DNA of 9,087 nucleotides from Ignavibacteria bacterium (GCA_003233295.1 QILJ01000152.1:1-9087), one strand, 5' to 3'; counted from the stretch's first letter, positions 1-6,475 are shown. Translations and numbers: made by a program. The notes: a model not told the origin generated them from the sequence alone.

Positions 1-698
1 ATTCTAAGCAGGTGCTTTTTCAACACGTGTTTCCAGAGATGCTCCTCGAGAAAGTGATCCGGAACGGTGACAACAACAAATAGTGCAAAGAGAGTGACTA
101 TCAAGAGAGTGATCTTAATCCAATTCCATTCATATGGTTCGGTGTAACCGCTCAGAAAGAGTAATAAAAATATTGATAAGATACCTATCAACAATGCCCT
201 TGGGAAACTCATTGCCTTTAACTGCTTTGTGATATCTTTTGGGGAAAAGGATGGGAGTATTTCGTTTTCGTGGACTTCAAAACCATGTAGCTCTAATTTA
301 ACAGTAAAATTAAGCTTCTTAAATATAACATCTGTAAAATACCCGACAACTAAACCGATAACTGCAATTATAAGTGTTAATATTGCAGCATCGAATGGAA
401 AAAGAGAAAACATTACATAGGCTTCGTCTCCGCTGGTGGCTATCATTGTTCCAACGAGTGCGCCGAAACTAACAATACCATGTGAATATAAAGAGACAAC
501 TGTAAAAGCTCCAAGACAACCGGGAACTGCTCCTAATAATACACCTAAAAGATATTGTCCGAACTTACTCCGGCTAAGTTTTTCCTGCCAGTCACCGTGG
601 GTAATAACATTAACATACTCTATTAAAAGCATCATCGAAAAAACGAAACTGGTAATAACAAGCGCATGCCCAAGTATGTCGATTATATCTTTTAACAC
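1..698 (-). CDS. Putative manganese/heavy-metal exporter (ArsP_2-type), 5' part, runs off left edge
   Basis: An open frame of 232 codons on the minus strand continues past base 1. The start is GTG at 698-696: an in-frame TAG lies eight codons upstream, and GGAG (710-707) sits 8 nt before the GTG. The protein is polytopic. Hydrophobic segments lie at about residues 6-29, 47-70, 75-88, 102-124, 167-184 and 194-213. A conserved-looking G-x-V-P-G-C-L-G stretch (56-63) and a TSGDEA motif (88-93) sit in the first half. WNW at 191-193 and VPDHFLEEHLW at 212-222 match my memory of the family annotated as putative manganese transporter or ArsP_2 heavy-metal exporter (PF11449). Such proteins have about ten TM helices, so roughly half to two thirds is present. 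The substrate is inferred from family naming only. It is divergent from the SirB1-like gene, and no metal-responsive operator was recognised. Confidence 0.82.
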   Translation of the reverse strand, partial: MLKDIIDILGHALVITSFVFSMMLLIEYVNVITHGDWQEKLSRSKFGQYLLGVLLGAVPGCLGAFTVVSLYSHGIVSFGALVGTMIATSGDEAYVMFSLFPFDAAILTLIIAVIGLVVGYFTDVIFKKLNFTVKLELHGFEVHENEILPSFSPKDITKQLKAMSFPRALLIGILSIFLLLFLSGYTEPYEWNWIKITLLIVTLFALFVVVTVPDHFLEEHLWKHVLKKHLLR

Positions 699-752
699 TT
701 TATGTACTCCGTTCTTTTTCTAAAGACAGAAAAAAATTCAATCAAAATTTAC

Positions 753-780
753 ATTATAAATCCGATATTTCCTTATTCAA
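753..780 (-). promoter_or_regulatory. Sigma70-like promoter of the exporter gene
   Basis: On the minus strand TTGAAT (780-775) is followed after 16 nt by a perfect TATAAT (758-753). Transcription would begin near 746, leaving a leader of about 48 nt before the GTG at 698. Assignment is by consensus match only. Confidence 0.5.
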
Positions 781-838
781 AATCAAATCTTTATGCTAGC
801 AAATTATTTAAATGAATATTAAAACAAAATAAGATATC

Positions 839-867
839 TTGTCATACTTGAATTTTAAATTTGTAAT
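839..867 (+). promoter_or_regulatory. Sigma70-like promoter of the SirB1-family gene, possibly giving a near-leaderless mRNA
   Basis: TTGTCA (839-844) and TGTAAT (862-867) each match consensus at 5 of 6 positions and are 17 nt apart. The predicted start point, near 874, lies only about 8 nt before the ATG at 882. That fits the absence of any Shine-Dalgarno sequence there. The promoter is divergent from the exporter promoter. Confidence 0.45.
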
Positions 868-881
868 CACTTAATTGAATC

Positions 882-1709
882 ATGCTTGAAAAAGAACAAT
901 TACCACATATCCTAAATTTGGTTGATGATGATGCCGAAGAGGTGAGGAATCATGTCTTCAAGGACCTTACCGATTACGGACTTGACCTTGAGGAAGACCT
1001 TTTTGAATTTGCGGAAGTGATTGATAGGAAGAACCTTGCTATAATTGATCCGATAATCAAGAACAACCGGAGGAAATGGCTGAGGAAAAGTTGGTATAAA
1101 TGGTTTGGTGTTAGAGATTATTATGAAAAGATAGAAACCGCAATGAATTTGATCTCGAAGTTCCAGCTTGGATATTTTCAGCAGGTGTCCTTATCCAAAA
1201 AGTTAGATCAAATTTCGGAAGATTTTAAAAACCGTTATCCATATGGGAACGAACTTGACCTTGCAAATTATCTTTTTCAAGTCTTGGATTTAAGAGGAGA
1301 TAAACGGGATTATTACTCTCCGCTGAACAGTAATTTATATTACACACTCGAAGAGGGAAAAGGTCTGCCGCTTACATTAACATTAATATTTATTTTAATC
1401 GGGGAGAGATTGGGATTCGATGTTGTTGGCTGTAACTTCCCCGGACATTTTATGGCAAAGATAAATATAGATGATGAACTGCTGCTGATAGATTGTTTTA
1501 ACGGCGGGAGAATAATTTTTGAATCAGAACTTAAAGCTCTAACAAATGATTCCTACGAATCGATCATGAAAATAGTTCACTCAGAGAGCAATGCAGAAAC
1601 AATCATAAAACGTGTTCTAAAAAACCTTGTAAATGCTTACCGCGAAAAAGATGACACTCCCAATCTGCATGTGATCTCTGAACTGCTAAAAACTACAAAG
1701 TGGAAGTAA
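882..1709 (+). CDS. SirB1-family transglutaminase-like protein
   Basis: The product has 275 aa and no signal peptide, so it is probably cytoplasmic. Residues 1-95 are helical with a HEAT-like look (DDDAEEVRNHVFKDL at 15-29). Residues 100-250 carry the SirB1/Transglut_core2 signature: YYSPLNSNL at 144-152, GLPLTLTLIF at 161-170, CNFPGHF at 184-190 and LIDCFNGG at 202-209. H189 and D204 would be the His/Asp pair of a transglutaminase-like fold. The usual nucleophilic Cys position in the GLPLTLTL segment has no Cys, which as I recall is normal for SirB1 relatives, so enzymatic activity is doubtful. The family is widespread and its biochemical role is not settled. The ATG at 882 is preceded by no ribosome-binding site. 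The thioredoxin lipoprotein gene follows after 34 nt on the same strand, suggesting one transcript. Confidence 0.85.
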   Translation: MLEKEQLPHILNLVDDDAEEVRNHVFKDLTDYGLDLEEDLFEFAEVIDRKNLAIIDPIIKNNRRKWLRKSWYKWFGVRDYYEKIETAMNLISKFQLGYFQQVSLSKKLDQISEDFKNRYPYGNELDLANYLFQVLDLRGDKRDYYSPLNSNLYYTLEEGKGLPLTLTLIFILIGERLGFDVVGCNFPGHFMAKINIDDELLLIDCFNGGRIIFESELKALTNDSYESIMKIVHSESNAETIIKRVLKNLVNAYREKDDTPNLHVISELLKTTKWK

Positions 1710-1743
1710 AATTCCTTTGAACTAATTAAGAAAGAAAAAAATC

Positions 1744-2403
1744 ATGTTAAATATAAATTGGAAAATAACTTTAGTTATTTTTTTATCGTTTTTTATTACG
1801 TGCAGTGATTCGCCGAAAACAGCATTGAAAGGAACAGAGATGAACAATGGCAAAAAACCAAATAGATTAATAAATGAGAAAAGTCCTTACTTGCTTCAGC
1901 ATGCTTATAATCCTGTTGATTGGTATCCATGGGGAGAGGAAGCGTTTGCAAAAGCACGTGAAGAAGATAAACCGATTTTTCTATCGATAGGATATTCCAC
2001 TTGTCACTGGTGCCATGTAATGGAACATGAGTCATTCGAAGATTCAACTGTGGCGGCAATGATGAATGAAGTTTTTATATCGATAAAAGTTGATAGGGAA
2101 GAGCGTCCTGATATTGATAATATTTATATGACTGTCTGTCAAATGCTTACGGGAAGCGGCGGCTGGCCCCTTACAATAATTATGACGCCTGATAAAAAAC
2201 CGTTTTTTGCCGGAACATATTTTCCCAAGGAAGCAAGATTCGGAAGGATTGGGATGATTGAACTTATAAACAGAATTGATGATGCGTGGAAAAACGATAG
2301 AGCAAAGATCAATGAATCGGCAGAGAATATCACTTCGGCAATTGCTAATACAAGTGAAACCAAAGGGGATAAGGAAATAAGGAAATCAGCAAAGAGGTTT
2401 TGA
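1744..2403 (+). CDS. DUF255 thioredoxin-domain lipoprotein (YyaL/SPATA20-like), N-terminal part of a frameshifted gene
   Basis: 219 codons encode the thioredoxin-like half of a family usually near 690 aa. A hydrophobic leader (residues 8-19) ends in F-I-T-C20-S, a weak lipobox, so an exported lipoprotein is likely. Family motifs follow in order: [18 protein letters not shown] (47-64), the redox motif C87-H-W-C90 within [24 protein letters not shown] (116-125), GSGGWPL (137-143) and FAGTYFP (155-161). After residue 210 the frame runs into 10 unrelated residues and a TGA. The homologous sequence continues in another frame from about 2379. Deleting one copy of the tandem octamer at 2371-2386 joins the halves into one protein of about 732 aa. 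Precise function is unknown; the CXXC suggests thiol-disulfide chemistry. Only a weak purine-rich stretch precedes the ATG. Confidence 0.85.
   Translation: MLNINWKITLVIFLSFFITCSDSPKTALKGTEMNNGKKPNRLINEKSPYLLQHAYNPVDWYPWGEEAFAKAREEDKPIFLSIGYSTCHWCHVMEHESFEDSTVAAMMNEVFISIKVDREERPDIDNIYMTVCQMLTGSGGWPLTIIMTPDKKPFFAGTYFPKEARFGRIGMIELINRIDDAWKNDRAKINESAENITSAIANTSETKGDKEIRKSAKRF
2371..2386 (+). repeat. Perfect 8-bp tandem duplication that causes the frameshift
   Basis: AAGGAAAT occurs twice back to back (2371-2378 and 2379-2386). Eight extra bases shift the frame. Reading with a single copy gives [16 protein letters not shown] across the junction, with no stop, and leads directly into the family motif [13 protein letters not shown]. 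The duplication lies exactly in the only interval where a frame change can restore the gene: between the downstream frame's TAA at 2370-2372 and the upstream frame's TGA at 2401-2403. Confidence 0.9.
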
Positions 2404-3950
2404 CTTCTGCTTTCAATCAGTTGAACAGCAGATACGATAAGCAGTTCGGCGGGTTTGGTACATCACCAAAATTTCCTTCGCCGCATAATTTAACTTTCCT
2501 TCTTCGCTACTGGAAAAGAAGCGGTAATAATGATGCTCTTGAAATGGTTGAGAACACACTTACCCATATGTATAACGGCGGTATGTATGATCACGTTGGT
2601 TTCGGATTTCATCGATACTCCACCGACCGCGAATGGCTTGTCCCTCATTTTGAAAAAATGCTTTACGATCAAGCACTTTTATTAAATGCTTATGTCGAGA
2701 CCTTTCAAGCTACTGGAAAAGAAAAATATTCTAAAATTGCCGAAGAGGTAATTACTTATGTTCTTAGAGATATGACTTCCCCCGAGGGAGGATTCTATTC
2801 TGCTGAAGATGCTGACAGCGAAGGAGAAGAAGGGAAATTCTATTTGTGGACTGTTGATGAAGTCAAGGAAGTGCTGGATGAAAAATCAGCAGAATTATTT
2901 ATTGAAGCTTATAATCTTAAAAGTGCCGGCAACTTCCATGATGAAGCAGCAAAGAGCAGCAGCGGGAAGGATATTCCTCATATCGAGAATAATATTGATA
3001 TCATTGCTCAAAGACATAATTTATCATCGGAAGAATTGCAGAATAAATTATTTAAGATAAGAGCAAAATTATTTGATGCAAGAGAGAAAAGAATTCATCC
3101 GCATAAAGATGATAAGATATTGACCGATTGGAATGGGCTGATGATAGCCGGTCTGGCAAAAGCCGGAAGGGTATTGAAAAATAAGGAGTATACGGATTCT
3201 GCTATCAAAGCAATGGATTTTGTCCTGAACAAACTCAGAAATGATAACGGCAGATTGATACACCGTTTCCGTGATGGCGAAGCAAGTTTAACGGCAAGTG
3301 TTGATGATTATGCTTTTATTATTTGGGGATTGCTCGAACTGTACGAAACCACTTTTGATGTGAAATATCTGAGAACGGCGCTGGAACTCCAAGGGATACA
3401 GATCAAGCATTTTTGGGATGATAAAAATTATGGTTTCTTTTTTACTCCGGATGACGGAGAAGAACTGCTGACAAGGACAAAAGAAATTTATGACGGTGCA
3501 ATACCTTCTGGGAATTCTGTTGCATTTATGAATTTATTAAAATTATCCCGCTTGACTTCCGAAACAAAATATGAAGAATACGCATCGAAGATGAGCAGAG
3601 CATTTTCAAAACAAGTAACAGATGCTCCAAGCGGGTCAACTATGATGCTTCAAGCTGTTGATTTTGCAGTAGGACCATCTTATGAGGTTCTGATAACTGA
3701 TGATAACGAAACAGAAAAGGAAATCATGCTTGATTCACTGAACAGTTTATTTGTCCCGAATAAAGTTGTATTGCTCAAGAATAAAAGTAATGAAACAGAA
3801 TTAGGAAATGCTGCGTCATTCACAAAGGATTATGCTATATTGGAAAATCAAGTGCTGGCTTATGTCTGCCAGAATTTCGTATGTAGTCTTCCGACGAATG
3901 ATCCCGCTGAGTTGAGGGAGTTGCTGAATAAAAAAAAAGTAAGTGATTGA
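2400..3950 (+). CDS. DUF255/YyaL-like protein, C-terminal six-hairpin glycosidase-like part of the frameshifted gene
   Basis: This is the continuation of the thioredoxin lipoprotein gene. The homologous reading begins at about 2379. 2400 is a TTG overlapping the upstream TGA, with AAAGAGG just before it, so independent initiation is possible but unlikely to be the native start. Motifs match the (alpha/alpha)6-barrel half of YyaL/SPATA20 proteins. [11 protein letters not shown] lies near the start. It is followed by [79 protein letters not shown] and [10 protein letters not shown]. The fold resembles N-acylglucosamine 2-epimerases and unsaturated glucuronyl hydrolases, but no catalytic role is established for the family. 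The TGA at 3948-3950 falls inside the 15-bp direct repeat that bounds the transposase region, so the last residues may have been altered by that insertion. Without the N-terminal part it would lack both export signal and CXXC. Confidence 0.85.
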   Translation: MTSAFNQLNSRYDKQFGGFGTSPKFPSPHNLTFLLRYWKRSGNNDALEMVENTLTHMYNGGMYDHVGFGFHRYSTDREWLVPHFEKMLYDQALLLNAYVETFQATGKEKYSKIAEEVITYVLRDMTSPEGGFYSAEDADSEGEEGKFYLWTVDEVKEVLDEKSAELFIEAYNLKSAGNFHDEAAKSSSGKDIPHIENNIDIIAQRHNLSSEELQNKLFKIRAKLFDAREKRIHPHKDDKILTDWNGLMIAGLAKAGRVLKNKEYTDSAIKAMDFVLNKLRNDNGRLIHRFRDGEASLTASVDDYAFIIWGLLELYETTFDVKYLRTALELQGIQIKHFWDDKNYGFFFTPDDGEELLTRTKEIYDGAIPSGNSVAFMNLLKLSRLTSETKYEEYASKMSRAFSKQVTDAPSGSTMMLQAVDFAVGPSYEVLITDDNETEKEIMLDSLNSLFVPNKVVLLKNKSNETELGNAASFTKDYAILENQVLAYVCQNFVCSLPTNDPAELRELLNKKKVSD

Positions 3951-3955
3951 ATATT
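3941..3955 (+). repeat. Left copy of 15-bp direct repeat bounding the transposase/palindrome block
   Basis: AAGTGATTGAATATT is identical to 5136-5150. This copy includes the stop codon of the thioredoxin gene. The two copies lie outside all four palindromic modules, as a target-site duplication or recombination scar would. Confidence 0.6.
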
Positions 3956-3987
3956 TACTTATGATGCAATGTTTTAAAATGTTGTTT

Positions 3988-4155
3988 TTACTTGAACTAC
4001 TCCGTCTACGTAAAAAACACTACGCCGGACAGGTGCGTAGTTCATTAGCTCTTTTGGTTGCTTGTCTATGGATTGCTCTGTAAGAGTCCTACGGGTATCC
4101 ATAGCTATCTGAACTTGTCTGTGAGACTCCAACGGAGAAGTGCTCCGCACTTCTC
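3988..4155 (+). repeat. Palindromic module copy 1, + orientation (loop-expanded)
   Basis: Hairpin 1 is GAACTAC (3994-4000) with GTAGTTC (4037-4043), enclosing 36 nt that contain a further stem ACTACGC/GCGTAGT (4019-4025 with 4035-4041). Hairpin 2 is CTATGGAT (4066-4073) with ATCCATAG (4097-4104), enclosing 23 nt. Hairpin 3 is a perfect 9-bp stem, 4135-4143 with 4147-4155, with a 3-nt TCC loop. Extra mini-hairpins with 3-nt loops are CTCT/AGAG (4076-4086), GTCT/AGAC (4117-4127) and CTCC/GGAG (4127-4137). Confidence 0.75.
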
Positions 4156-4182
4156 TTCTTAATAATAATAAGTTGAAACAAT

Positions 4183-4275
4183 GACTGCAAAGCAGTCCAA
4201 GTCATAATAACTCCGTACGAAGTGCGGAGGTGAGGAAAGCAAAGTATCTAAACAACTGCAGCGCAGTTGAAGTAA
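4183..4275 (-). repeat. Palindromic module copy 2, - orientation
   Basis: On the plus strand the hairpins run in the order 3, 2, 1. They are GACTGC-AAA-GCAGTC (4183-4197), CTCCGTAC-GAA-GTGCGGAG (4211-4229, one T/G wobble) and CAACTGC-AGC-GCAGTTG (4253-4269). The module ends in GAAGTAA (4269-4275), only 6 nt beyond the stop of the transposase gene. All loops are 3 nt. Its reverse complement aligns with the + modules hairpin by hairpin. Confidence 0.8.
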
Positions 4276-4281
4276 GAATTT

Positions 4282-4728
4282 TCAAAATAAATATTTTTCA
4301 TCAAACTCAATATTGAACTCTTTCAGAATAGTTTTATACTCATCTTCAAAACTAAACTTCTTATGATGCTCCTTTTGATTAACTATGTACTTCACCAATT
4401 TATCTTTAGCATCAATTGAGTATGTAAAAGCACCATATCCAATTTGCCAGCCATTGAACTTTGGAAAAATATTTTCTTCCTTTATTATTTTAGAAGTGGA
4501 TACTTTTATATCTTTGATCAAATCAGCAAGTGCAATCGTGGGATGTAAATGTGTAAGAATGTGAATATGATCCTCAATTCCATTAATTCTATAAAGATGG
4601 CATTTACTGTTTTTTAATATTCCCCAGATATAATTATATAATACAGAGCGCATTTCTTCAACTAGTGATTTTTCTCTCTCTTTTGTCGAAAAAATAATTT
4701 GATATAAAATTTGTGTATACGTTGACAT
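4282..4728 (-). CDS. tnpA: IS200-like / REP-associated Y1 (HUH) transposase
   Basis: The product has 148 aa, the usual size for a Y1 transposase. The start is ATG at 4728-4726, because AGGGAG (4740-4735) precedes it with 6 nt spacing. The upstream TTG at 4743 would place that ribosome-binding site inside the gene. The HUH motif is H54-I-H56 in GIEDHIHILTHLHP. The nucleophilic tyrosine is most likely Y114 in LVKYIVNQKEHHKKFSFEDEY, the conserved helix of PF01797. GWQIGYGAFTYS (93-104) is also typical. These enzymes cut and rejoin single-stranded DNA at hairpins through a 5'-phosphotyrosine link and need a dimer. The frame is intact from start to stop with all motifs present, so it may be active. 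Inverted palindromic modules lie immediately on both sides. Sequence alone does not decide between IS200-type and RAYT-type. Confidence 0.92.
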   Translation of the reverse strand: MSTYTQILYQIIFSTKEREKSLVEEMRSVLYNYIWGILKNSKCHLYRINGIEDHIHILTHLHPTIALADLIKDIKVSTSKIIKEENIFPKFNGWQIGYGAFTYSIDAKDKLVKYIVNQKEHHKKFSFEDEYKTILKEFNIEFDEKYLF

Positions 4729-4778
4729 GTTTTTCTCCCTCAAATATTTATTTACAAATTAATAAAAACGATTGGAAA

Positions 4779-4874
4779 TTACTTGAACTACTTCGTAGTT
4801 CTTATGTGTTTTTTGTTGTTATTTGCCTATGGATTGCATCCATAGCTATTATGATTTGAAGTACTTCGTACTTC
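4779..4874 (+). repeat. Palindromic module copy 3, + orientation (compact form)
   Basis: The module starts TTACTTGAAC (4779-4788), about 50 nt upstream of the transposase ATG. Hairpins are GAACTAC-TTC-GTAGTTC (4785-4801), CTATGGAT-TGC-ATCCATAG (4827-4845) and GAAGTAC-TTC-GTACTTC (4858-4874). All are perfect with 3-nt loops. The first two stems are identical to those of copy 1, which has long inserts in the same loops. Confidence 0.8.
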
Positions 4875-5017
4875 AGTACAATAAAACACAATTACCATGA
4901 TATCAAAATATAAAACTTATATTTCTACTTAGGTGCTTTTCTATTTCACAATCACAAATCCATTATATATTTCATTAATTGTTCGAATTAGAAACGGGTA
5001 ATACTTAAGTACAAGAG

Positions 5018-5112
5018 GACTGCAACGCAGTCCAAGTTATAATAACTCCGCACTTAAGTTGCGGAGGTAAGGAAAATAATGCATTAAAACAACTGCAGCG
5101 CAGTTGAAGTAA
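5018..5112 (-). repeat. Palindromic module copy 4, - orientation
   Basis: Plus-strand order is hairpin 3, 2, 1: GGACTGC-AAC-GCAGTCC (5017-5033), CTCCGCA with TGCGGAG (5046-5052 and 5060-5066, loop 7 nt) and CAACTGC-AGC-GCAGTTG (5090-5106). The module ends GAAGTAA (5106-5112). Hairpin 1 and its flank are the same as in copy 2. Confidence 0.8.
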
Positions 5113-5135
5113 ACTTCCGCAACAACTATCAACTG

Positions 5136-5150
5136 AAGTGATTGAATATT
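5136..5150 (+). repeat. Right copy of the 15-bp direct repeat
   Basis: AAGTGATTGAATATT repeats 3941-3955 exactly. It lies 23 nt beyond the last palindromic module and upstream of the aldolase promoter. Bases 5151-5237 hold no gene; they include a small ATAATA/TATTAT inverted repeat near 5192-5204 and an isolated TATAAT at 5189-5194. Confidence 0.6.
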
Positions 5151-5237
5151 AGTTATTCTGGATAATATTACATTTCCATGAATAGATGTATAATAGTATT
5201 ATCAATTAATGGTATGGTATTTCTAATTTGAGTATTT

Positions 5238-5266
5238 TTGATAGTTAAAAATTTTGTAGTTATAAA
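5238..5266 (+). promoter_or_regulatory. Sigma70-like promoter of the aldolase gene
   Basis: TTGATA (5238-5243) and TATAAA (5261-5266) are separated by 17 nt. Transcription would start near 5273 and give a leader of about 24 nt containing the AGGAGA ribosome-binding site (5285-5290). The TATAAT at 5189-5194 could be a second, weaker start region. Confidence 0.5.
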
Positions 5267-5296
5267 TAGTTTATTAAAATAAAAAGGAGAATTAAA

Positions 5297-6382
5297 ATGC
5301 CAGTAGTCTCACATGAAAAGTATTGTGAAATGCTAGATAATGCAAAGAAAAATAAATTTGCTTATCCGGCGATCAATGTAACTTCTGAAGTTACAGCAAA
5401 CGCTGTTTTAGAAGCGCTTGCGGAAACAAAGTCAGATGGTATTATCCAGGTTAGTACAGGCGGCGGCGAGTTTGCATCGGGATTAGCTGTTAAGGATGCT
5501 GCGCTTGGAGCGATCTCAATTGCTCAACATGTTCATCTGGTAGCCGATAGATATGATATTAATGTCGCGCTTCATACCGATCACTGCCAGGCAAATAAGG
5601 TTGAATCTTTCTTAAAGCCTTTGTTGGCAGCATCCCGCGAAAGAGTTGAAAAGGGGATGGGACCATTGTTCCAATCGCATATGTTTGATGGTTCGGCGAT
5701 CCCGCTAAAAGAGAATATGGACATAGCCGTTGAACTTTTGAAGGAATGTAAAGAACTGGGAATAATTCTGGAAGTTGAAGCTGGAGTAGTAGGCGGAGAA
5801 GAAGACGGCGTCAGCAATGAAGACGCACCGGCTGAAAAATTATATACAACCCCGGAAGATATGATCTATGTTTATGAAAGATTGTCTGAAGTTGAAGGCG
5901 CACGCTATATGTTTGCCGCTACTTTCGGGAATGTTCATGGAGTTTATAAACCCGGTAATGTAAAATTGCGTCCAAAGATTTTAAAAGAAGGTCAGGAGGC
6001 AGTTGTTGCTAAATATGGCGAAGCTGCATCTTTCGATCTGGTTTTCCACGGCGGCAGCGGTTCAACACTTGAAGAAATAAGAGAAACACTTGATTATGGT
6101 GTTGTAAAAATGAACGTTGATACCGATACACAATTTGCTTTCACTCGTCCGATAGTAGACCATATGTTCAAGAACTATGATGGTGTTTTAAAAGTTGACG
6201 GTGAAGTTGGGAACAAAAAAATGTATGACCCGCGCGGATACTTGAAGAAAGGCGAAACAGCAATGAAAGAAAGAGTAATTAAAGCAAGATACAACTCTGG
6301 GTGTTTAATTAGTTTGTTTAATTTGGAAGCCCAGCTTTTTAAAAAAGTTGGGCTTCTTTTTTATATAGCATCCAAATTTTGA
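5297..6382 (+). CDS. fbaA: Class II fructose-1,6-bisphosphate aldolase (class IIA), C-terminus probably altered
   Basis: A cytoplasmic zinc enzyme that reversibly cleaves fructose 1,6-bisphosphate to dihydroxyacetone phosphate and glyceraldehyde 3-phosphate in glycolysis and gluconeogenesis. ALHTDHC (91-97) supplies the catalytic Asp95 and zinc ligand His96. EVEAGVVGGEEDG (159-171), GNVHGVY (H214) and FHGGSGS (H251) supply the remaining metal and phosphate sites. NVDTDTQFAF (273-282) and the DGEVGNKKMYDPR stretch (301-313) are class IIA features. AGGAGA lies 6 nt before the ATG. Up to about residue 330 (ERVIKA) the protein looks normal. The family then usually ends within some 10-20 residues, but here the frame continues 31 residues through the transcription terminator at 6326-6362 to a TGA behind it. 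A shifted frame would stop at TAA 6306-6308. A small indel near 6285-6300 is therefore suspected; the catalytic core is intact. Confidence 0.93.
   Translation: MPVVSHEKYCEMLDNAKKNKFAYPAINVTSEVTANAVLEALAETKSDGIIQVSTGGGEFASGLAVKDAALGAISIAQHVHLVADRYDINVALHTDHCQANKVESFLKPLLAASRERVEKGMGPLFQSHMFDGSAIPLKENMDIAVELLKECKELGIILEVEAGVVGGEEDGVSNEDAPAEKLYTTPEDMIYVYERLSEVEGARYMFAATFGNVHGVYKPGNVKLRPKILKEGQEAVVAKYGEAASFDLVFHGGSGSTLEEIRETLDYGVVKMNVDTDTQFAFTRPIVDHMFKNYDGVLKVDGEVGNKKMYDPRGYLKKGETAMKERVIKARYNSGCLISLFNLEAQLFKKVGLLFYIASKF
6326..6362 (+). terminator. Intrinsic terminator of the aldolase gene
   Basis: GAAGCCCA (6326-6333) pairs with TGGGCTTC (6349-6356). The stem extends through a G/T wobble, a C-G pair and five T-A pairs toward the centre, and six T residues follow (6357-6362). 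The aldolase reading frame runs straight through it. Confidence 0.88.
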
Positions 6383-6386
6383 GGTT

Positions 6387-6452
6387 TCCACCACGGTGGA
6401 TAAGTTCCTTTTTGCTCATAGACTAATAAAAAGCGAATCAGGAGATTCGCTT
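6387..6452 (+). other. Two hairpins in the leader of the SGNH hydrolase gene
   Basis: TCCACC-AC-GGTGGA occupies 6387-6400, and AAGCGAATC-AGGA-GATTCGCTT is a perfect 9-bp stem at 6431-6452. Only three T residues follow the second on the plus strand, but five A residues precede it, so it would terminate better in the minus direction. Function is unknown; it could be a leader structure or an old terminator. No convincing promoter was found between the aldolase terminator and 6476. Confidence 0.5.
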
Positions 6453-6475
6453 TACATATAAACAATGGAGGGAAT

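Larger units (their letters stand above)
3988..5112. mobile_element. IS200/RAYT-like unit: Y1 transposase among four inverted three-hairpin modules
   Basis: From left to right the block holds module + (3988-4155), module - (4183-4275), the transposase gene on the minus strand (4282-4728), module + (4779-4874) and module - (5018-5112). Each + module begins TTACTTGAAC and each - module ends GTTGAAGTAA, the near reverse complement. The transposase is therefore directly flanked by an inverted pair. Y1 transposases of the IS200/IS605 and REP-associated families act on single-stranded hairpins next to their gene, so this layout fits a lone element or a BIME-like cluster. No TnpB-type partner is present. 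The 27-nt (4156-4182) and 143-nt (4875-5017) spacers between paired modules are A+T-rich, unlike each other, and contain no gene that I can see. Exact element boundaries are not known. Confidence 0.7.

Noticed and set aside
229..723. Two plus-strand frames (229-420 and 436-723) as small genes
   Set aside because: They lie antisense to the continuous exporter frame, have no ribosome-binding site and no recognisable motifs; they are shadows.
2371..2403. Programmed -1 ribosomal frameshift in the thioredoxin gene
   Set aside because: No X-XXY-YYZ slippery heptamer or following pseudoknot is evident, and the exact tandem octamer explains the shift more simply.
4741..4743. TTG at 4743 as transposase start
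   Set aside because: The ribosome-binding site AGGGAG would be inside the coding sequence; ATG at 4728 is correctly spaced and matches family N-termini.
4875..5017. Small gene or RNA in the spacer between modules 3 and 4
   Set aside because: A+T-rich sequence with no open frame of useful length, no ribosome-binding site and no stable fold seen.
3988..5112. CRISPR array or attC-like integron cassettes
   Set aside because: Palindromes are not regularly spaced identical repeats with unique spacers, no cas genes or integron integrase are present, and the Y1 transposase gives a direct explanation.
5581..5817. Minus-strand frame inside the aldolase gene
   Set aside because: It is antisense to conserved aldolase residues, including metal-site motifs, and has no start signals.
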